NCBI GenBank assembly: GCA_028874905.1 | Contig: JAPPGZ010000019.1 | Span: forward strand, 1-46,771 | DNA: 46,771 nucleotides | Source: Gemmatimonadota bacterium | GTDB taxonomy: Bacteria; Gemmatimonadota; Gemmatimonadetes; Longimicrobiales; Gaopeijiaceae | Direction: 5' to 3' | Shown here: one piece after another, positions 1 to 7,881 of the stretch | Position numbering within the stretch: position 1 is the first letter of the stretch | Layout: each line of letters begins with the position of its first letter | Notes under the pieces: model-generated | The model's input: only the letters and a program-made list of their open reading frames with translations | Told to the model about the DNA's origin: nothing | The model's database searches: none | Made by a program: the position numbers and the translations under genes

Positions 1-2
1 GC

Positions 3-1394
3 ACGCCGCTCACCTCGATCCAGGGCTCGGCGGGCGCGGTGCTCTCCGCCGAGCCCGGATTCTCCCGGGCCGAGATGGTACAGTTCTTCCGCATCATCGA
101 AGAGCAGGCGGCCCGGATGAGCGGTCTGATCCGGGACCTGCTGGACGCAGGGCGCATCGCGACGGGCACGCTGTCGGTTTCGCCCGAACCCTCGGACCTG
201 GCGGTGCTGGTGGATGCGGCGAGGAGGAGTTTCGGCAGCGGCGGCGGGCGGCACGCGGTCGCCGCGGACCTGCCCGCGGACCTGCCCCGCGTGATGGCCG
301 ACCGGGAGCGCGTCGTCCAGATCCTGGGCAACCTGTTCTCGAACGCGGCGCGACACTCCGCCGAGTCGTCGCCCATTCGGGTCGCGGCCCGGCGCGATGG
401 CGCCCATGTGGCGATCTCGGTCTCCGATGAGGGTCGGGGGATTCCGCCGGAGCAGCTTCCGCACCTGTTCAGGAAACACGCCGTCGGCGGCGACGCGGCC
501 GACGGCCTCGGCAGCGGCCTGGGCCTGGCCATCTGCAAGGGGTTGGTCGAGGCCCACGGCGGTCGCATCCGGGCCGAGAGCGCCGGGGCGGGGCGCGGCG
601 CCCGTTTCACCTTCACGGTCCCGGTGGCCGAAGAGGCCGCGCCGCCCTTCGGGGCGGCACCATCGGCCCAAAGCCCGGGGCTGGCGCACCATCGGGGGCG
701 GGCGCCGGAGACGATCCTCGTGGTGGACGACGAGCCGGAAGTGCTTCGCTACGTCCGCGACGCGCTACGCACAGCCCGCTACTCCGTGCTGTCCACCGGC
801 GATCACCGGGAGTTGTCCGGCCTGATCCACGCCGAGAAGCCCGACCTCGTCCTGCTCGACCTGATGCTGCCTGGGACCGACGGCATCAAGCTGATGGAGC
901 AGGTTCCCGAACTGGCCGATCTGCCGGTCGTGTTCATCTCCGCGTACGGTCGCGACGAAACGATCGCCCGGGCGCTTGAGGCCGGGGCGGCCGACTACAT
1001 CGTCAAGCCGTTCTCGCCCACGGAGCTGACGGCGAGGGTCCGGGCGGCCCTGCGCGGCCGCGCCGAACCCGCTCGGTTCGAGCTGGGGGGCCTATCCATC
1101 GACTACCCCACGCGCCGTGTGACCGTGTCCGGCCGTCCCGTCAAGCTGACGGCCACCGAATACGAGGTGCTGCGGGTGCTGTCGAGGAATGCGGGCCGTG
1201 TCTCGACCTATCGCTCGCTGCTCCGGCAGGCGTGGAGCCGCCATCCGGGCCATGTCAACCCGAAGCTGGTGCACGCCGTCGTGCAAACGCTCCGCCGCAA
1301 GCTGGGCGAGGACGGGACCTCGGCCGCCTGGATCCTGAACGAGCGCGGGCTCGGTTACCGCATGCCCGCACCGGGGGGCGGAGGCGGCCCGTGA
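3..1394 (+). CDS. Hybrid histidine kinase fused to OmpR-type response regulator (5' end outside window)
   Basis: The reading frame is open from the first bases of the window. It begins with TPLTSIQGSAG, the stretch right after the phospho-accepting His of a HisKA domain, so the His and the sensor part lie upstream and the GTG at 39 is internal. Counting from that GTG: the HATPase N box (QILGNLFSNAARHS) is near 94-107, G1 (DEGRGIPP) near 130, G2 (GLGSGLGLAICKGL) near 156-169; a receiver domain starts at TILVVDDE (225), with phospho-acceptor D274 in LLDLMLPG and conserved K323 in VKPF; a winged-helix domain runs from about 348 to the end (LTATEYEVL, ERGLGYRMP). Sensor, kinase, receiver and DNA-binding output in one chain is less common than separate proteins. 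It could phosphorylate itself internally and bind DNA directly. The target genes are not visible. Confidence 0.9.
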   Translation, partial: TPLTSIQGSAGAVLSAEPGFSRAEMVQFFRIIEEQAARMSGLIRDLLDAGRIATGTLSVSPEPSDLAVLVDAARRSFGSGGGRHAVAADLPADLPRVMADRERVVQILGNLFSNAARHSAESSPIRVAARRDGAHVAISVSDEGRGIPPEQLPHLFRKHAVGGDAADGLGSGLGLAICKGLVEAHGGRIRAESAGAGRGARFTFTVPVAEEAAPPFGAAPSAQSPGLAHHRGRAPETILVVDDEPEVLRYVRDALRTARYSVLSTGDHRELSGLIHAEKPDLVLLDLMLPGTDGIKLMEQVPELADLPVVFISAYGRDETIARALEAGAADYIVKPFSPTELTARVRAALRGRAEPARFELGGLSIDYPTRRVTVSGRPVKLTATEYEVLRVLSRNAGRVSTYRSLLRQAWSRHPGHVNPKLVHAVVQTLRRKLGEDGTSAAWILNERGLGYRMPAPGGGGGP

Positions 1395-1513
1395 GGTCGG
1401 GCCGCCGTTGACGAGTCGCGTCGCGACCGCGACCCCTCCGCCGCCGACCGCCGCCCCCGCGAAACGCACGCTATCGTTAAAGCAGTGGACCACTCGAAAC
1501 AGGATGAGGACGA

Positions 1514-2566
1514 ATGGCGGATGGGCGGCTCGCAGCCCCGATCGTGGAAGGGCGATGCGCGGCGTGTTGGGGGAAGGCACGCCTCCCGGATCGCGAGGGC
1601 GGTGAGGTCAAGAGAATCGAATGCTGCTTGTGTTCGAACCACTTGGCGGGAAAAGAGGCAGCAGCCGAGTGGAGGGACATCGAGGCGGAAGCGCAACGTA
1701 ACCTCCCGAGGGCAAGCCGGGGGCGACCGGCCAAGTACCGGCCGGACGCGAAGTTCGTGACGAAGATCATCCCGGACATGCCTAGGGACAGGGCAGGCAT
1801 GGACGCGCGGATGCGGGCGGCACTCAAGCCTCCACGCAAGGCGCACCGCCGGCGATGGCTAACGCGCCACGACATCCCGGCCGGCGAAGCCGGCTACCTC
1901 TACTTGCAGGCGAAGCTCCTCTCCGGGGGCGCCCGCAGCCTTCCCCAGGAGACCGCGATCAACCGATGGGACGAGGTGGAGCTTGCCCGGCCCGTGGAGT
2001 TCGAGATCGAGGGTCGGGATCAGACTGAGATGCACATAAGGACGGCGGCCGAAGGAGTGTCCCGCGCGCCGCCCGGAACGTGGGAGGAGCGAGCGGGCGC
2101 GAACATGATGCGCGCCCTGACGGCAGCATTCTCGTGCGAGGTGGCCCTGAAGGCGATCCTCATGACCCGCAACGATCGGGCGAGGATGACTCACGACCTG
2201 CGGGCATTGTACGACGACCTCCCCGGAGACAGCCGGGCGCGGTTGAGAGGAGACTACCCCGCGATCGGCGACGTGCTGCGCGAGTCGAGAGAGGTCTTCG
2301 GCGCCTGGCGGTACTTCGAGAACTCGGCGAGGATGAGGGATGCCGCCGAGCGCAGCACGCACCCTGAGGGGGTGCGCGATCTGGAAAGGGCGGTGCGAGT
2401 CATCCTAGACGAGTGCGCGATGGCCGGGCTCGAAGGAACGCTGACACTGACCCCGCACGTAGCATGGACGGCGAAGCTCGGCGACGGAATCACCATGACT
2501 GACGTTCAGGAGACAATGCACGTCGAGGCCGAGTCCGGCGAAAGTGCAATCGTCTGGCCAGAATGA
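1514..2566 (+). CDS. Zinc-ribbon protein with C-terminal HEPN-like domain
   Basis: A 350-residue protein with a plausible Shine-Dalgarno GAGG 5 nt before ATG 1514. Near the N terminus a CAAC pair (C15, C18) and a CCLC cluster (C37-C40) form a likely zinc ribbon, followed by a basic linker. Residues about 195-300 look like a HEPN-type helical domain: a helix AFSCEVALKAILM, then RMTHDLRALYDDLP, then FGAWRYFE, the THDL and W-R-Y pattern seen in HEPN proteins paired with nucleotidyltransferases. The canonical R-x4-6-H RNase motif is not clear, so RNase activity is not claimed. The gene is monocistronic and lies at the left edge of the island, next to integrase remains. A role in defence or toxin biology is inferred from the fold and position. 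It could also be a stand-alone nucleotide-binding HEPN protein. Confidence 0.65.
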   Translation: MADGRLAAPIVEGRCAACWGKARLPDREGGEVKRIECCLCSNHLAGKEAAAEWRDIEAEAQRNLPRASRGRPAKYRPDAKFVTKIIPDMPRDRAGMDARMRAALKPPRKAHRRRWLTRHDIPAGEAGYLYLQAKLLSGGARSLPQETAINRWDEVELARPVEFEIEGRDQTEMHIRTAAEGVSRAPPGTWEERAGANMMRALTAAFSCEVALKAILMTRNDRARMTHDLRALYDDLPGDSRARLRGDYPAIGDVLRESREVFGAWRYFENSARMRDAAERSTHPEGVRDLERAVRVILDECAMAGLEGTLTLTPHVAWTAKLGDGITMTDVQETMHVEAESGESAIVWPE

Positions 2567-2726
2567 CGCGGGACCCAAGAATGACGCTGGGGATTCGACC
2601 CTTCAGCTACGGTCTCCACGACGTGGGGACGGGATGTTACGCGTGGATCCAGCCGGATAGTGGTTGGAGCAACACGGAGGCTGGTAGTGGACGGCGGCCA
2701 GAGCCTGCTGGTGAACACCCTGTTCG

Positions 2727-3066
2727 ATGGTCGTCGACGCGGCCCGGGCCTCCCACAAAGCCAGTACGCGCCGCAACTACGAGGCCGCGTGGGACCGCTT
2801 CGAGGCATAGGCCGGGCGGGAGGTCTCGGCACCATTCCCGCCGCCCTGTACGGAAGTGTGTCAGGCCGCGATCCGCGCGACGGCTGAGCGCCCGCGCACG
2901 GGCCCCGCGCGGTCGGGTCGAGCGCGCCCGCACCGCCCGGCGCCGCAGCCGGGTGGACATCGCGCTCGCATCGGTTATGCCCGACGCCATGCTGAGGCGC
3001 TCCGAGGCCGTCGCCCTCAGGTGGGCCGACGTCGAGCTCCGTCCCGCTCCTAGGGGCCTCCCATGA
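2727..3066 (+). pseudogene. Degraded tyrosine recombinase (phage integrase) remnant
   Basis: Two disconnected pieces of one integrase family are readable. In frame 3 from ATG 2727 the sequence gives RASHKASTRRNYEAAWDRFE, the core-binding SAM-like domain. It then meets TAG at 2808-2810 where family members have Trp (TGG to TAG is one base), and continues as a recognisable domain to about 2890 (CQAAIRATAERPR). In frame 1, 2941-3066, it reads DIALASVMPDAMLRRSEAVA then LRWADVEL, the start of the catalytic domain with its first conserved Arg, and then stops. The middle and the C-terminal His/Arg/Tyr residues are missing. It cannot encode an active enzyme. It marks past integration at the left end of the island. 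Confidence 0.75.
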
Positions 3067-3526
3067 TTCTCTCCATCGCAGGGCTCCCAACGCCGCCGTC
3101 CCCCAGGGCGAAGACGAAGTGTCCGTCTGGCGTCTCCCATATCGTGCCGCCGAAGCGGCGGGTGGCGGTGTCATATCTCCGCCGCAACTGTCCCCAAGGT
3201 TGCTTGAGTAGGGGATAGCTCCCGTCGCGCAGGGGCCTCTTACTCAATGCGCGAGGGTTTCCTCCAACCTGCAGCCAGTTCTCGACCGCCCATCGGACGG
3301 GATCGGCGAGTCGCTTCCATCCTGCCTGTTCGCGGGTGGGTAATCCTGCCTGTAGGGCGGTGAAAACGAATCTCAGGACCCACTTCCGCGCATCCGTGTC
3401 CTGAGGGAAGGGAATGATCTTGTCACCGCTGTACCGGCGCGGCCCGTCCCGTTCCCGCAAAGCAAGAAAGCGAGCGAGCTGGTCGCCCGGTAGGGCTTGA
3501 ACGGGTATGAGCTGTTCGATGGTCAT
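3050..3526 (-). CDS. Conserved-looking hypothetical protein, 158 aa
   Basis: The start is chosen at ATG 3526 because GGGAG lies about 6 nt upstream; a longer form from 3547 lacks this. No known domain was recognised. The protein begins MTIEQLIPVQALPGDQ, is mixed alpha/beta in composition, is rich in Arg and Trp (WVLRFVF, GWKRLADPVRWAVENWL), and has no signal peptide or membrane segment. It is transcribed away from the HEAT-repeat gene, and its 3' end overlaps the end of the integrase remnant by 17 nt. Placed among mobile and defence genes, it may be cargo. No function is proposed. Confidence 0.55.
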   Translation of the reverse strand: MTIEQLIPVQALPGDQLARFLALRERDGPRRYSGDKIIPFPQDTDARKWVLRFVFTALQAGLPTREQAGWKRLADPVRWAVENWLQVGGNPRALSKRPLRDGSYPLLKQPWGQLRRRYDTATRRFGGTIWETPDGHFVFALGDGGVGSPAMERIMGGP

Positions 3527-3832
3527 TGCTTCTCCCGATTCGTGCATGTCGTCGAGTGTGAGAGCGGGACCAGCAAGGCCGTGCGTTCGGATAGCCTGAA
3601 AAACCTGAACCGCTCATGGTGGAGGGAAGATTCTAGCTCGGATGTCAAGTGGTCCAGCCCGAGCGCTACCCTCTTGTTCCGGGGATCTTGGGGCGAGTCT
3701 CGGGCGGCGCGCGGTGGAACGGTGCGACCGGTTGCCGCAGTTTCCTACTATCCGCCGGGTCCTTCCGTGGCGTTGGAGCCTGGCCAGGGTCTCCCCCTCG
3801 TTCGCTGGCCGTGGCTTGGGTTAGATTCAACC
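3527..3832. promoter_or_regulatory. Divergent intergenic region; possible leaderless promoter for the HEAT/methyltransferase operon
   Basis: About 306 bp lie between the divergent starts at 3526 (minus) and 3833 (plus). The frame of the plus-strand gene stays open back to 3497, but that extension has no domain character. No Shine-Dalgarno sequence precedes ATG 3833; instead TTAGAT at 3821-3826 ends 6 nt before the ATG. That spacing would suit a -10 box of a leaderless transcript. No good -35 box is seen. This is an inference from a single motif. Confidence 0.3.
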
Positions 3833-5383
3833 ATGCCACCGCTCGCCCTCAAGCCTGATGCCAGCTTCTTTCGGAAGATCGCCCTCGGTGCGGTGGGCAG
3901 CCGACACGTGGCCCAGGATCTTGAGCGGTTGGGACACCGAATGGTCGAGCTCGAACGCGGCGCCATGGACACGAAGCTCTGGAAAGATGTCAAGCGCAAG
4001 CGCGTCCGCATCCCAGACCTCGTTTGCGAGCTGTGCGGGCTTCGCATCGAGAGCCGCGCGAAGACGAGGCCGGACTTGTCGATGTCCCATAGCTCCTCGG
4101 ACCATGAGCGCGCGTGGGACTTCGGTATGGTGAACGCCGACGTAATCGCCTTCCCGGTCTGCAAGGCAGGCGAAGATGAACAGTGGAGCGCCGGTCGGCT
4201 TCAGGAATCGGTCTCCTACTGGCACGAACGCAACTGGATCCGGTGGCATGCTGAAGGCACGGTAAACTACGTGCGCGTCGCTCGGTTCAGGGCCGTGTCG
4301 CGGGACGGTGAGACGACCAAGGGCGTTACCGAAGGATCGGAGACCAGCGTCACATGGAAGGCGTGGTTCTCCAGCCGAGACGGCTTTGTAGAATCGGTCA
4401 CGGGTCAGAGGATCACGACTGTTCGAGCTAGCGACGGACATCGTTACACTCGGACGGTTCCCGAAGAGCTCCGAATCACCGTGGCCGTGGGCGAGGAAAT
4501 CGCGCTCAATCAGATCCTCGCGTCGAGAGTCAGGCCGGAGACCGATGACGACCTTCGCTGCCCCGGTGTTTGGCCCGAGGGCCACCTTTCGCAGCTTCTG
4601 GCGTCCCGTGAGCGGACTCAACGGTTCACCGGGGTGAAGCTCGCGAGGCTCCGACGGAAGGATTCCGTTTGGGCGACCGTTGCGAGTCTCGAGCGCGATC
4701 GTGAAGAGGACATGTACATCCGGTTGGAGGCAGCAGCGTATCTTGTCGCTGTCCGTGGCGAGAGTGCAGAGCACCTCTTCGCACCGTACTTGGCGAGTCC
4801 CGACCAGCAGATCCGACTGGAGGCGGTCATTTCGTTGGGGGAAGCTGGCACCGATGAGTGCGTGAGGATGCTGAGCGCCATCCTCGACGATCATCAGCGC
4901 CCGTACTTCGCGCGTAGCGCGGCGGCTTGGTCGTTGAGCCGCATCGGCGGTTTGGAAGCGTGCTCACGCCTAGTGAGGGCGTTTGCGGATGTGGACCAAG
5001 ACCTCCGTGAGGAGGCCCTTGAGGGCATCGTCACCCTGGACTCAGACGCTGTACCGGTACTTCTTGCAGGGTTGCAAGAAATGGAGCCGGCGATCGCGGC
5101 GGGGTGTGCCGAGGCGCTGCGCCAGCACGGCGCGGTGTCAGACGAGACCCTCCGAGAGCTCACGGCACAGCTTGCCAGTGGTAACCCCTCCGTATGGGCC
5201 GTTTGGTTGGTCGGTCACCTGCCTAGAGAACCGCTGGCGGGTGCGGTGGCGGATCTTCAAGAAACGGCACCGGAACTCCACTACGCGATTACGCTGCTTT
5301 GGTCGTTCGTCGAGAGCTGGATAGCGCGGCGGTGGGAACTGCAGCCGGATGCGAACCTCCCCGATAGGAATGATGGACGATGA
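3833..5383 (+). CDS. Zinc-ribbon / HEAT-repeat protein, candidate restriction subunit
   Basis: A 516-residue protein. The start at ATG 3833 begins the conserved-looking part (MPPLALKPDASFFRKIALGA). Residues 61-77 read PDLVCELCGLRIESRAK: a CxxC zinc half-site (C65, C68, perhaps completed by C110 in FPVC) inside a possible PD-(D/E)xK pattern (P61 D62 ... E73). The expected Lys two places after the Glu is R75 here, with K77 next, so catalysis is uncertain. The following SMSHSS and RAWDFGMVNADVIAFP look like conserved core. From about residue 280 onward there are several HEAT-type helical repeats (IRLEAAAYLVA, IRLEAVISLGEAG, ARSAAAWSLSRIGG, LREEALEGIVTL). The stop overlaps the methyltransferase start as ATGA, so the two are co-translated. 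By analogy with restriction-modification pairs this would be the effector or the DNA reader. The family is not recognised by name. Confidence 0.7.
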   Translation: MPPLALKPDASFFRKIALGAVGSRHVAQDLERLGHRMVELERGAMDTKLWKDVKRKRVRIPDLVCELCGLRIESRAKTRPDLSMSHSSSDHERAWDFGMVNADVIAFPVCKAGEDEQWSAGRLQESVSYWHERNWIRWHAEGTVNYVRVARFRAVSRDGETTKGVTEGSETSVTWKAWFSSRDGFVESVTGQRITTVRASDGHRYTRTVPEELRITVAVGEEIALNQILASRVRPETDDDLRCPGVWPEGHLSQLLASRERTQRFTGVKLARLRRKDSVWATVASLERDREEDMYIRLEAAAYLVAVRGESAEHLFAPYLASPDQQIRLEAVISLGEAGTDECVRMLSAILDDHQRPYFARSAAAWSLSRIGGLEACSRLVRAFADVDQDLREEALEGIVTLDSDAVPVLLAGLQEMEPAIAAGCAEALRQHGAVSDETLRELTAQLASGNPSVWAVWLVGHLPREPLAGAVADLQETAPELHYAITLLWSFVESWIARRWELQPDANLPDRNDGR

Positions 5384-6375
5384 AGCTGGACCTGCCGAGC
5401 GACAAGCAGGTGTATCGTACGCCTCGCGGTCTCCAGCTGTGGGGGGATAGCGCGGAGCTGCTTGGACATCTGCCGGAACAATCGGTGGACCTGGTCATGA
5501 CCAGCCCTCCCTTCGCGCTGTTGCGGCAGAAGGCCTACGGTAACGAGGAGCAGGACAAGTACGTCGAATGGCTGGGGAAGTTCGGAGAGGCTGCGTTCCG
5601 CGTGCTGAAGGACAGTGGCAGCTTCGTTCTCGACCTCGGCGGAGCCTACAAGCGCGGCAAACCCGTGCGTTCGCTCTACAACTACCGCGTGTTGCTGGAC
5701 TTCTGTGATCGCCTCGGCTACGAGTTGGCGGAAGAGTTCTTCTGGTTCAATCCGTCGAAGCTGCCGTCGCCGATCGAATGGGTCAACAAGCGGAAGATCC
5801 GAGCCAAGGACTCGGTTAACACGCTCTGGTGGTTCTCCCGTTCGGCAGAGCCGAAGGCGGACGTGACCCGCGTCCTGGTACCGTATTCCGAACGCATGAA
5901 GAGGCTGCTCAAAGACCCCGACAAGTACTACCGGCCCAAAGCGCGGCCCTCCGGGCACGACATCGCAAAGGCCTTCGGCAAGGACAACGGCGGCGCGATT
6001 CCATCGAACCTGCTGCAGATTCCCAATACGGAAAGCAATTCGGGCTATCTGCGGCTGTGCAAGATGCTGCAGCGGGACAGACACCCGGCAAGGTTTCCCA
6101 GTGCGCTCCCGCGGTTCTTCATCCAATTCCTGACAGATCCGGAAGACGTGGTCCTGGACATCTTCTCTGGCTCCAACACCACCGGCCAGGTCGCGGAAGA
6201 ACTCGGTCGGCGGTGGATCAGTATGGAGCTTGACCGAGAGTATGCTGCCCTTTCAGCAGTGCGCTTCATGAATGGCTGGAGCAACGACGAGGTGCGCGCC
6301 TCGGTCGCCCGGCTCGATGCTGGCGAAACGATCGAAATAGACCTCGGCTTGTTGTTCCAGGCGATCCCGGGGTAG
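5380..6375 (+). CDS. Beta-class DNA methyltransferase, PvuII type (probable N4-cytosine)
   Basis: A 331-residue SAM-dependent DNA methyltransferase. Catalytic motif IV is TSPPF at residues 41-45, near the N terminus; the SAM-binding motif I (LDIFSGSNTTG) is near 258-268. This order, IV before I, defines the beta class. TSPPF/Y is typical of N4-cytosine enzymes, and the surrounding text (MTSPPFALLRQKAYGNEEQ; VLKDSGSFVLDLGGA; FWFNPSKLPSP) strongly resembles the M.PvuII family as I know it. Target sequence cannot be read from the protein. It is translationally coupled (ATGA, 5380-5383) to the zinc/HEAT protein upstream. No PvuII-like endonuclease or C protein is adjacent, so the upstream gene is the natural candidate partner. 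Confidence 0.93.
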   Translation: MKLDLPSDKQVYRTPRGLQLWGDSAELLGHLPEQSVDLVMTSPPFALLRQKAYGNEEQDKYVEWLGKFGEAAFRVLKDSGSFVLDLGGAYKRGKPVRSLYNYRVLLDFCDRLGYELAEEFFWFNPSKLPSPIEWVNKRKIRAKDSVNTLWWFSRSAEPKADVTRVLVPYSERMKRLLKDPDKYYRPKARPSGHDIAKAFGKDNGGAIPSNLLQIPNTESNSGYLRLCKMLQRDRHPARFPSALPRFFIQFLTDPEDVVLDIFSGSNTTGQVAEELGRRWISMELDREYAALSAVRFMNGWSNDEVRASVARLDAGETIEIDLGLLFQAIPG

Positions 6376-6488
6376 GATCGACCGGACTCCGAACGTCAGC
6401 GTCACCGGGCCGCCCATTCGCAGGATCGAGAAGCTGTAGACGATGCGGGAATCTGCGGTCCAAGAGCGATGTTGGGTGAGGGGTGCCC

Positions 6489-6800
6489 CTAGTAGGCTGC
6501 CTCGGTGTCGACGACATCGACGCATGTTTGCGGGCGTGTGTCGCGTGGGGCCGTCCGCCATTCATGGTTGGGTGCCGATGCCACGCGGCTTAGCTCCGAC
6601 ACACGCATGCATCTCCAGTTGCCCGCCGGGTTGGTGCTGAGTCCACTGCCACTTTCGCCGCCGGACTGGTAGCTGAGGACGTTCCAGACACCATTCTTGG
6701 TGCCGATCACATGAGGACACAGGATCCGCGGTTTGCCCAGATGGGTTGCGGAAATGGGCTGTTTGCGCCTTATCGCATGGCGGATTCGCTGGACGCTCAT
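6489..6800 (-). CDS. Small conserved hypothetical protein, 103 aa
   Basis: The start at ATG 6800 is preceded by GAGGAG at good spacing; the open frame upstream to 6983 looks non-coding. The protein begins MSVQRIRHAIRRKQP and contains CPHVIGTKNGVWNVLSYQ, GGESGSGLSTNPAGNWRCM and a Cys-Val-Asp-containing end (QTCVDVVDTEAAY). The PHVIG...YQ-GG-S...NWRC pattern is one I associate with small orphan proteins of unknown function in mobile regions. No catalytic residues can be assigned. It sits tail-to-tail with the methyltransferase, 113 bp away. Confidence 0.6.
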   Translation of the reverse strand: MSVQRIRHAIRRKQPISATHLGKPRILCPHVIGTKNGVWNVLSYQSGGESGSGLSTNPAGNWRCMRVSELSRVASAPNHEWRTAPRDTRPQTCVDVVDTEAAY

Positions 6801-7077
6801 CGTCTCCTCGCCGTGGTTAGTCCGTCGCCGGGGTTCCCATCCCGACCACACTCCTTCGGGCCCATCGCGTGGCACGATGGACCTCAGCGACCTCTTCCAA
6901 TCTATTCGAGGACCGGGCAGTTCGCGGCAGGCTGGGGCCTTGCCCCCGCAGGATGCGCAGCCGCCGGAGGCGCAACGTGCCAAGCGGCCGATCCGACAAC
7001 CAAGGCCTCGAGTTGTCAGTGCGCGCCAACAGGGCGCCCGACACGCTTCCGCCAGCCATCCCGAGGATCATTGCCGG

Positions 7078-7260
7078 TCAGCGTGAGGGCGGATCCTCGA
7101 ACATGGAATCCTCATCTTGGATGCTGTCGGCCTGGTTCATCACCGCCCTAGCCGCCAACCGGCGGACGTGCGCCTGCGCGGGCAGGCAGCGGCGATCATA
7201 ATCCCAGGCTTCGCCAGCCAGTTCGCGGGCCAGGGCGCGGAGCTTTTCGATGGTCGTCAT
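7078..7260 (-). CDS. Small hypothetical protein, 60 aa
   Basis: The start at ATG 7260 is chosen because AAGGA lies about 7 nt upstream. The protein MTTIEKLRALARELAGEAWD continues with a basic, Arg- and Ala-rich helix and an acidic end (QDEDSMFEDPPSR). It is probably one or two helices, soluble. It resembles short orphan proteins near mobile genes. No function is proposed. It lies upstream of the other small minus-strand gene (277 bp away) and may or may not share its transcript. Confidence 0.45.
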   Translation of the reverse strand: MTTIEKLRALARELAGEAWDYDRRCLPAQAHVRRLAARAVMNQADSIQDEDSMFEDPPSR

Positions 7261-7881
7261 GGGACTGTCCTTCGGGTCGGGATGCAGTCGCGCTCGAAGA
7301 TACGATGCTCTCATCATCGATCCATCAGCGCGGCACCTTGCCGCGTCCGCACCAGCAACGCCACCGCCCAGTTGCCCTCGCCGCGACAGCGGTCGTCAGC
7401 GTTACGCGGCATCGTTTGGGAACGATGCCCGTCTGCCGCGGCTCGGGCAGTGGGCGCAGACGCTGGGAGCTCCGAAGGGGGCTCGTGATTGGCTCGCGGT
7501 TCACGGGATGTGCAATTGGATCGGCGGTCCGGGAAGCGTTGACAAATGGCGGAGGTACGCATTCTCTTTGGAGCCTCGATTCAGCGAGGACTGGAAGGTC
7601 TCAGGGAGTAAGGAGAACGGCAGAACGGACGATGAACATGCTTGGCAATTCGAATTCTGGCCGGTCGTGGGCGACCGCTCGCCAGCGAGCCGAGACGCGG
7701 AACTGCCGTGTCGTAGCTGCCAGGGCCCCGGACCGCGTGATCCGCCCGCCACGACGGCCAACCATGCCGCCCGAACACATGAGCGTGTGTTTCGGTAGCT
7801 CGGGACCTGTCCGCTTCCGACGGCTCGTTCGCTCGAACCACCCAGCCGTGATCAGTGTCGCTGCCGTCAAGGACGGATTCT
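7261..7881. other. 621-bp gap without a convincing gene
   Basis: Several open frames cross this stretch on both strands, but none has domain character or a clear ribosome binding site with consistent coding bias. A TTGACA hexamer at 7539-7544 followed 17 bp later by TTCTCT could be a weak promoter pointing at the phosphoesterase, about 320 bp downstream. The stretch may hold decayed genes: the frame-2 reading around 7480-7670 is rich in Trp and aromatic residues but was not recognised. Confidence 0.4.

Noticed and set aside
3827..4894. 355-residue minus-strand frame opposite the HEAT-repeat gene
   Set aside because: HEAT repeats and the zinc motif are on the plus strand, which is also coupled to the methyltransferase.
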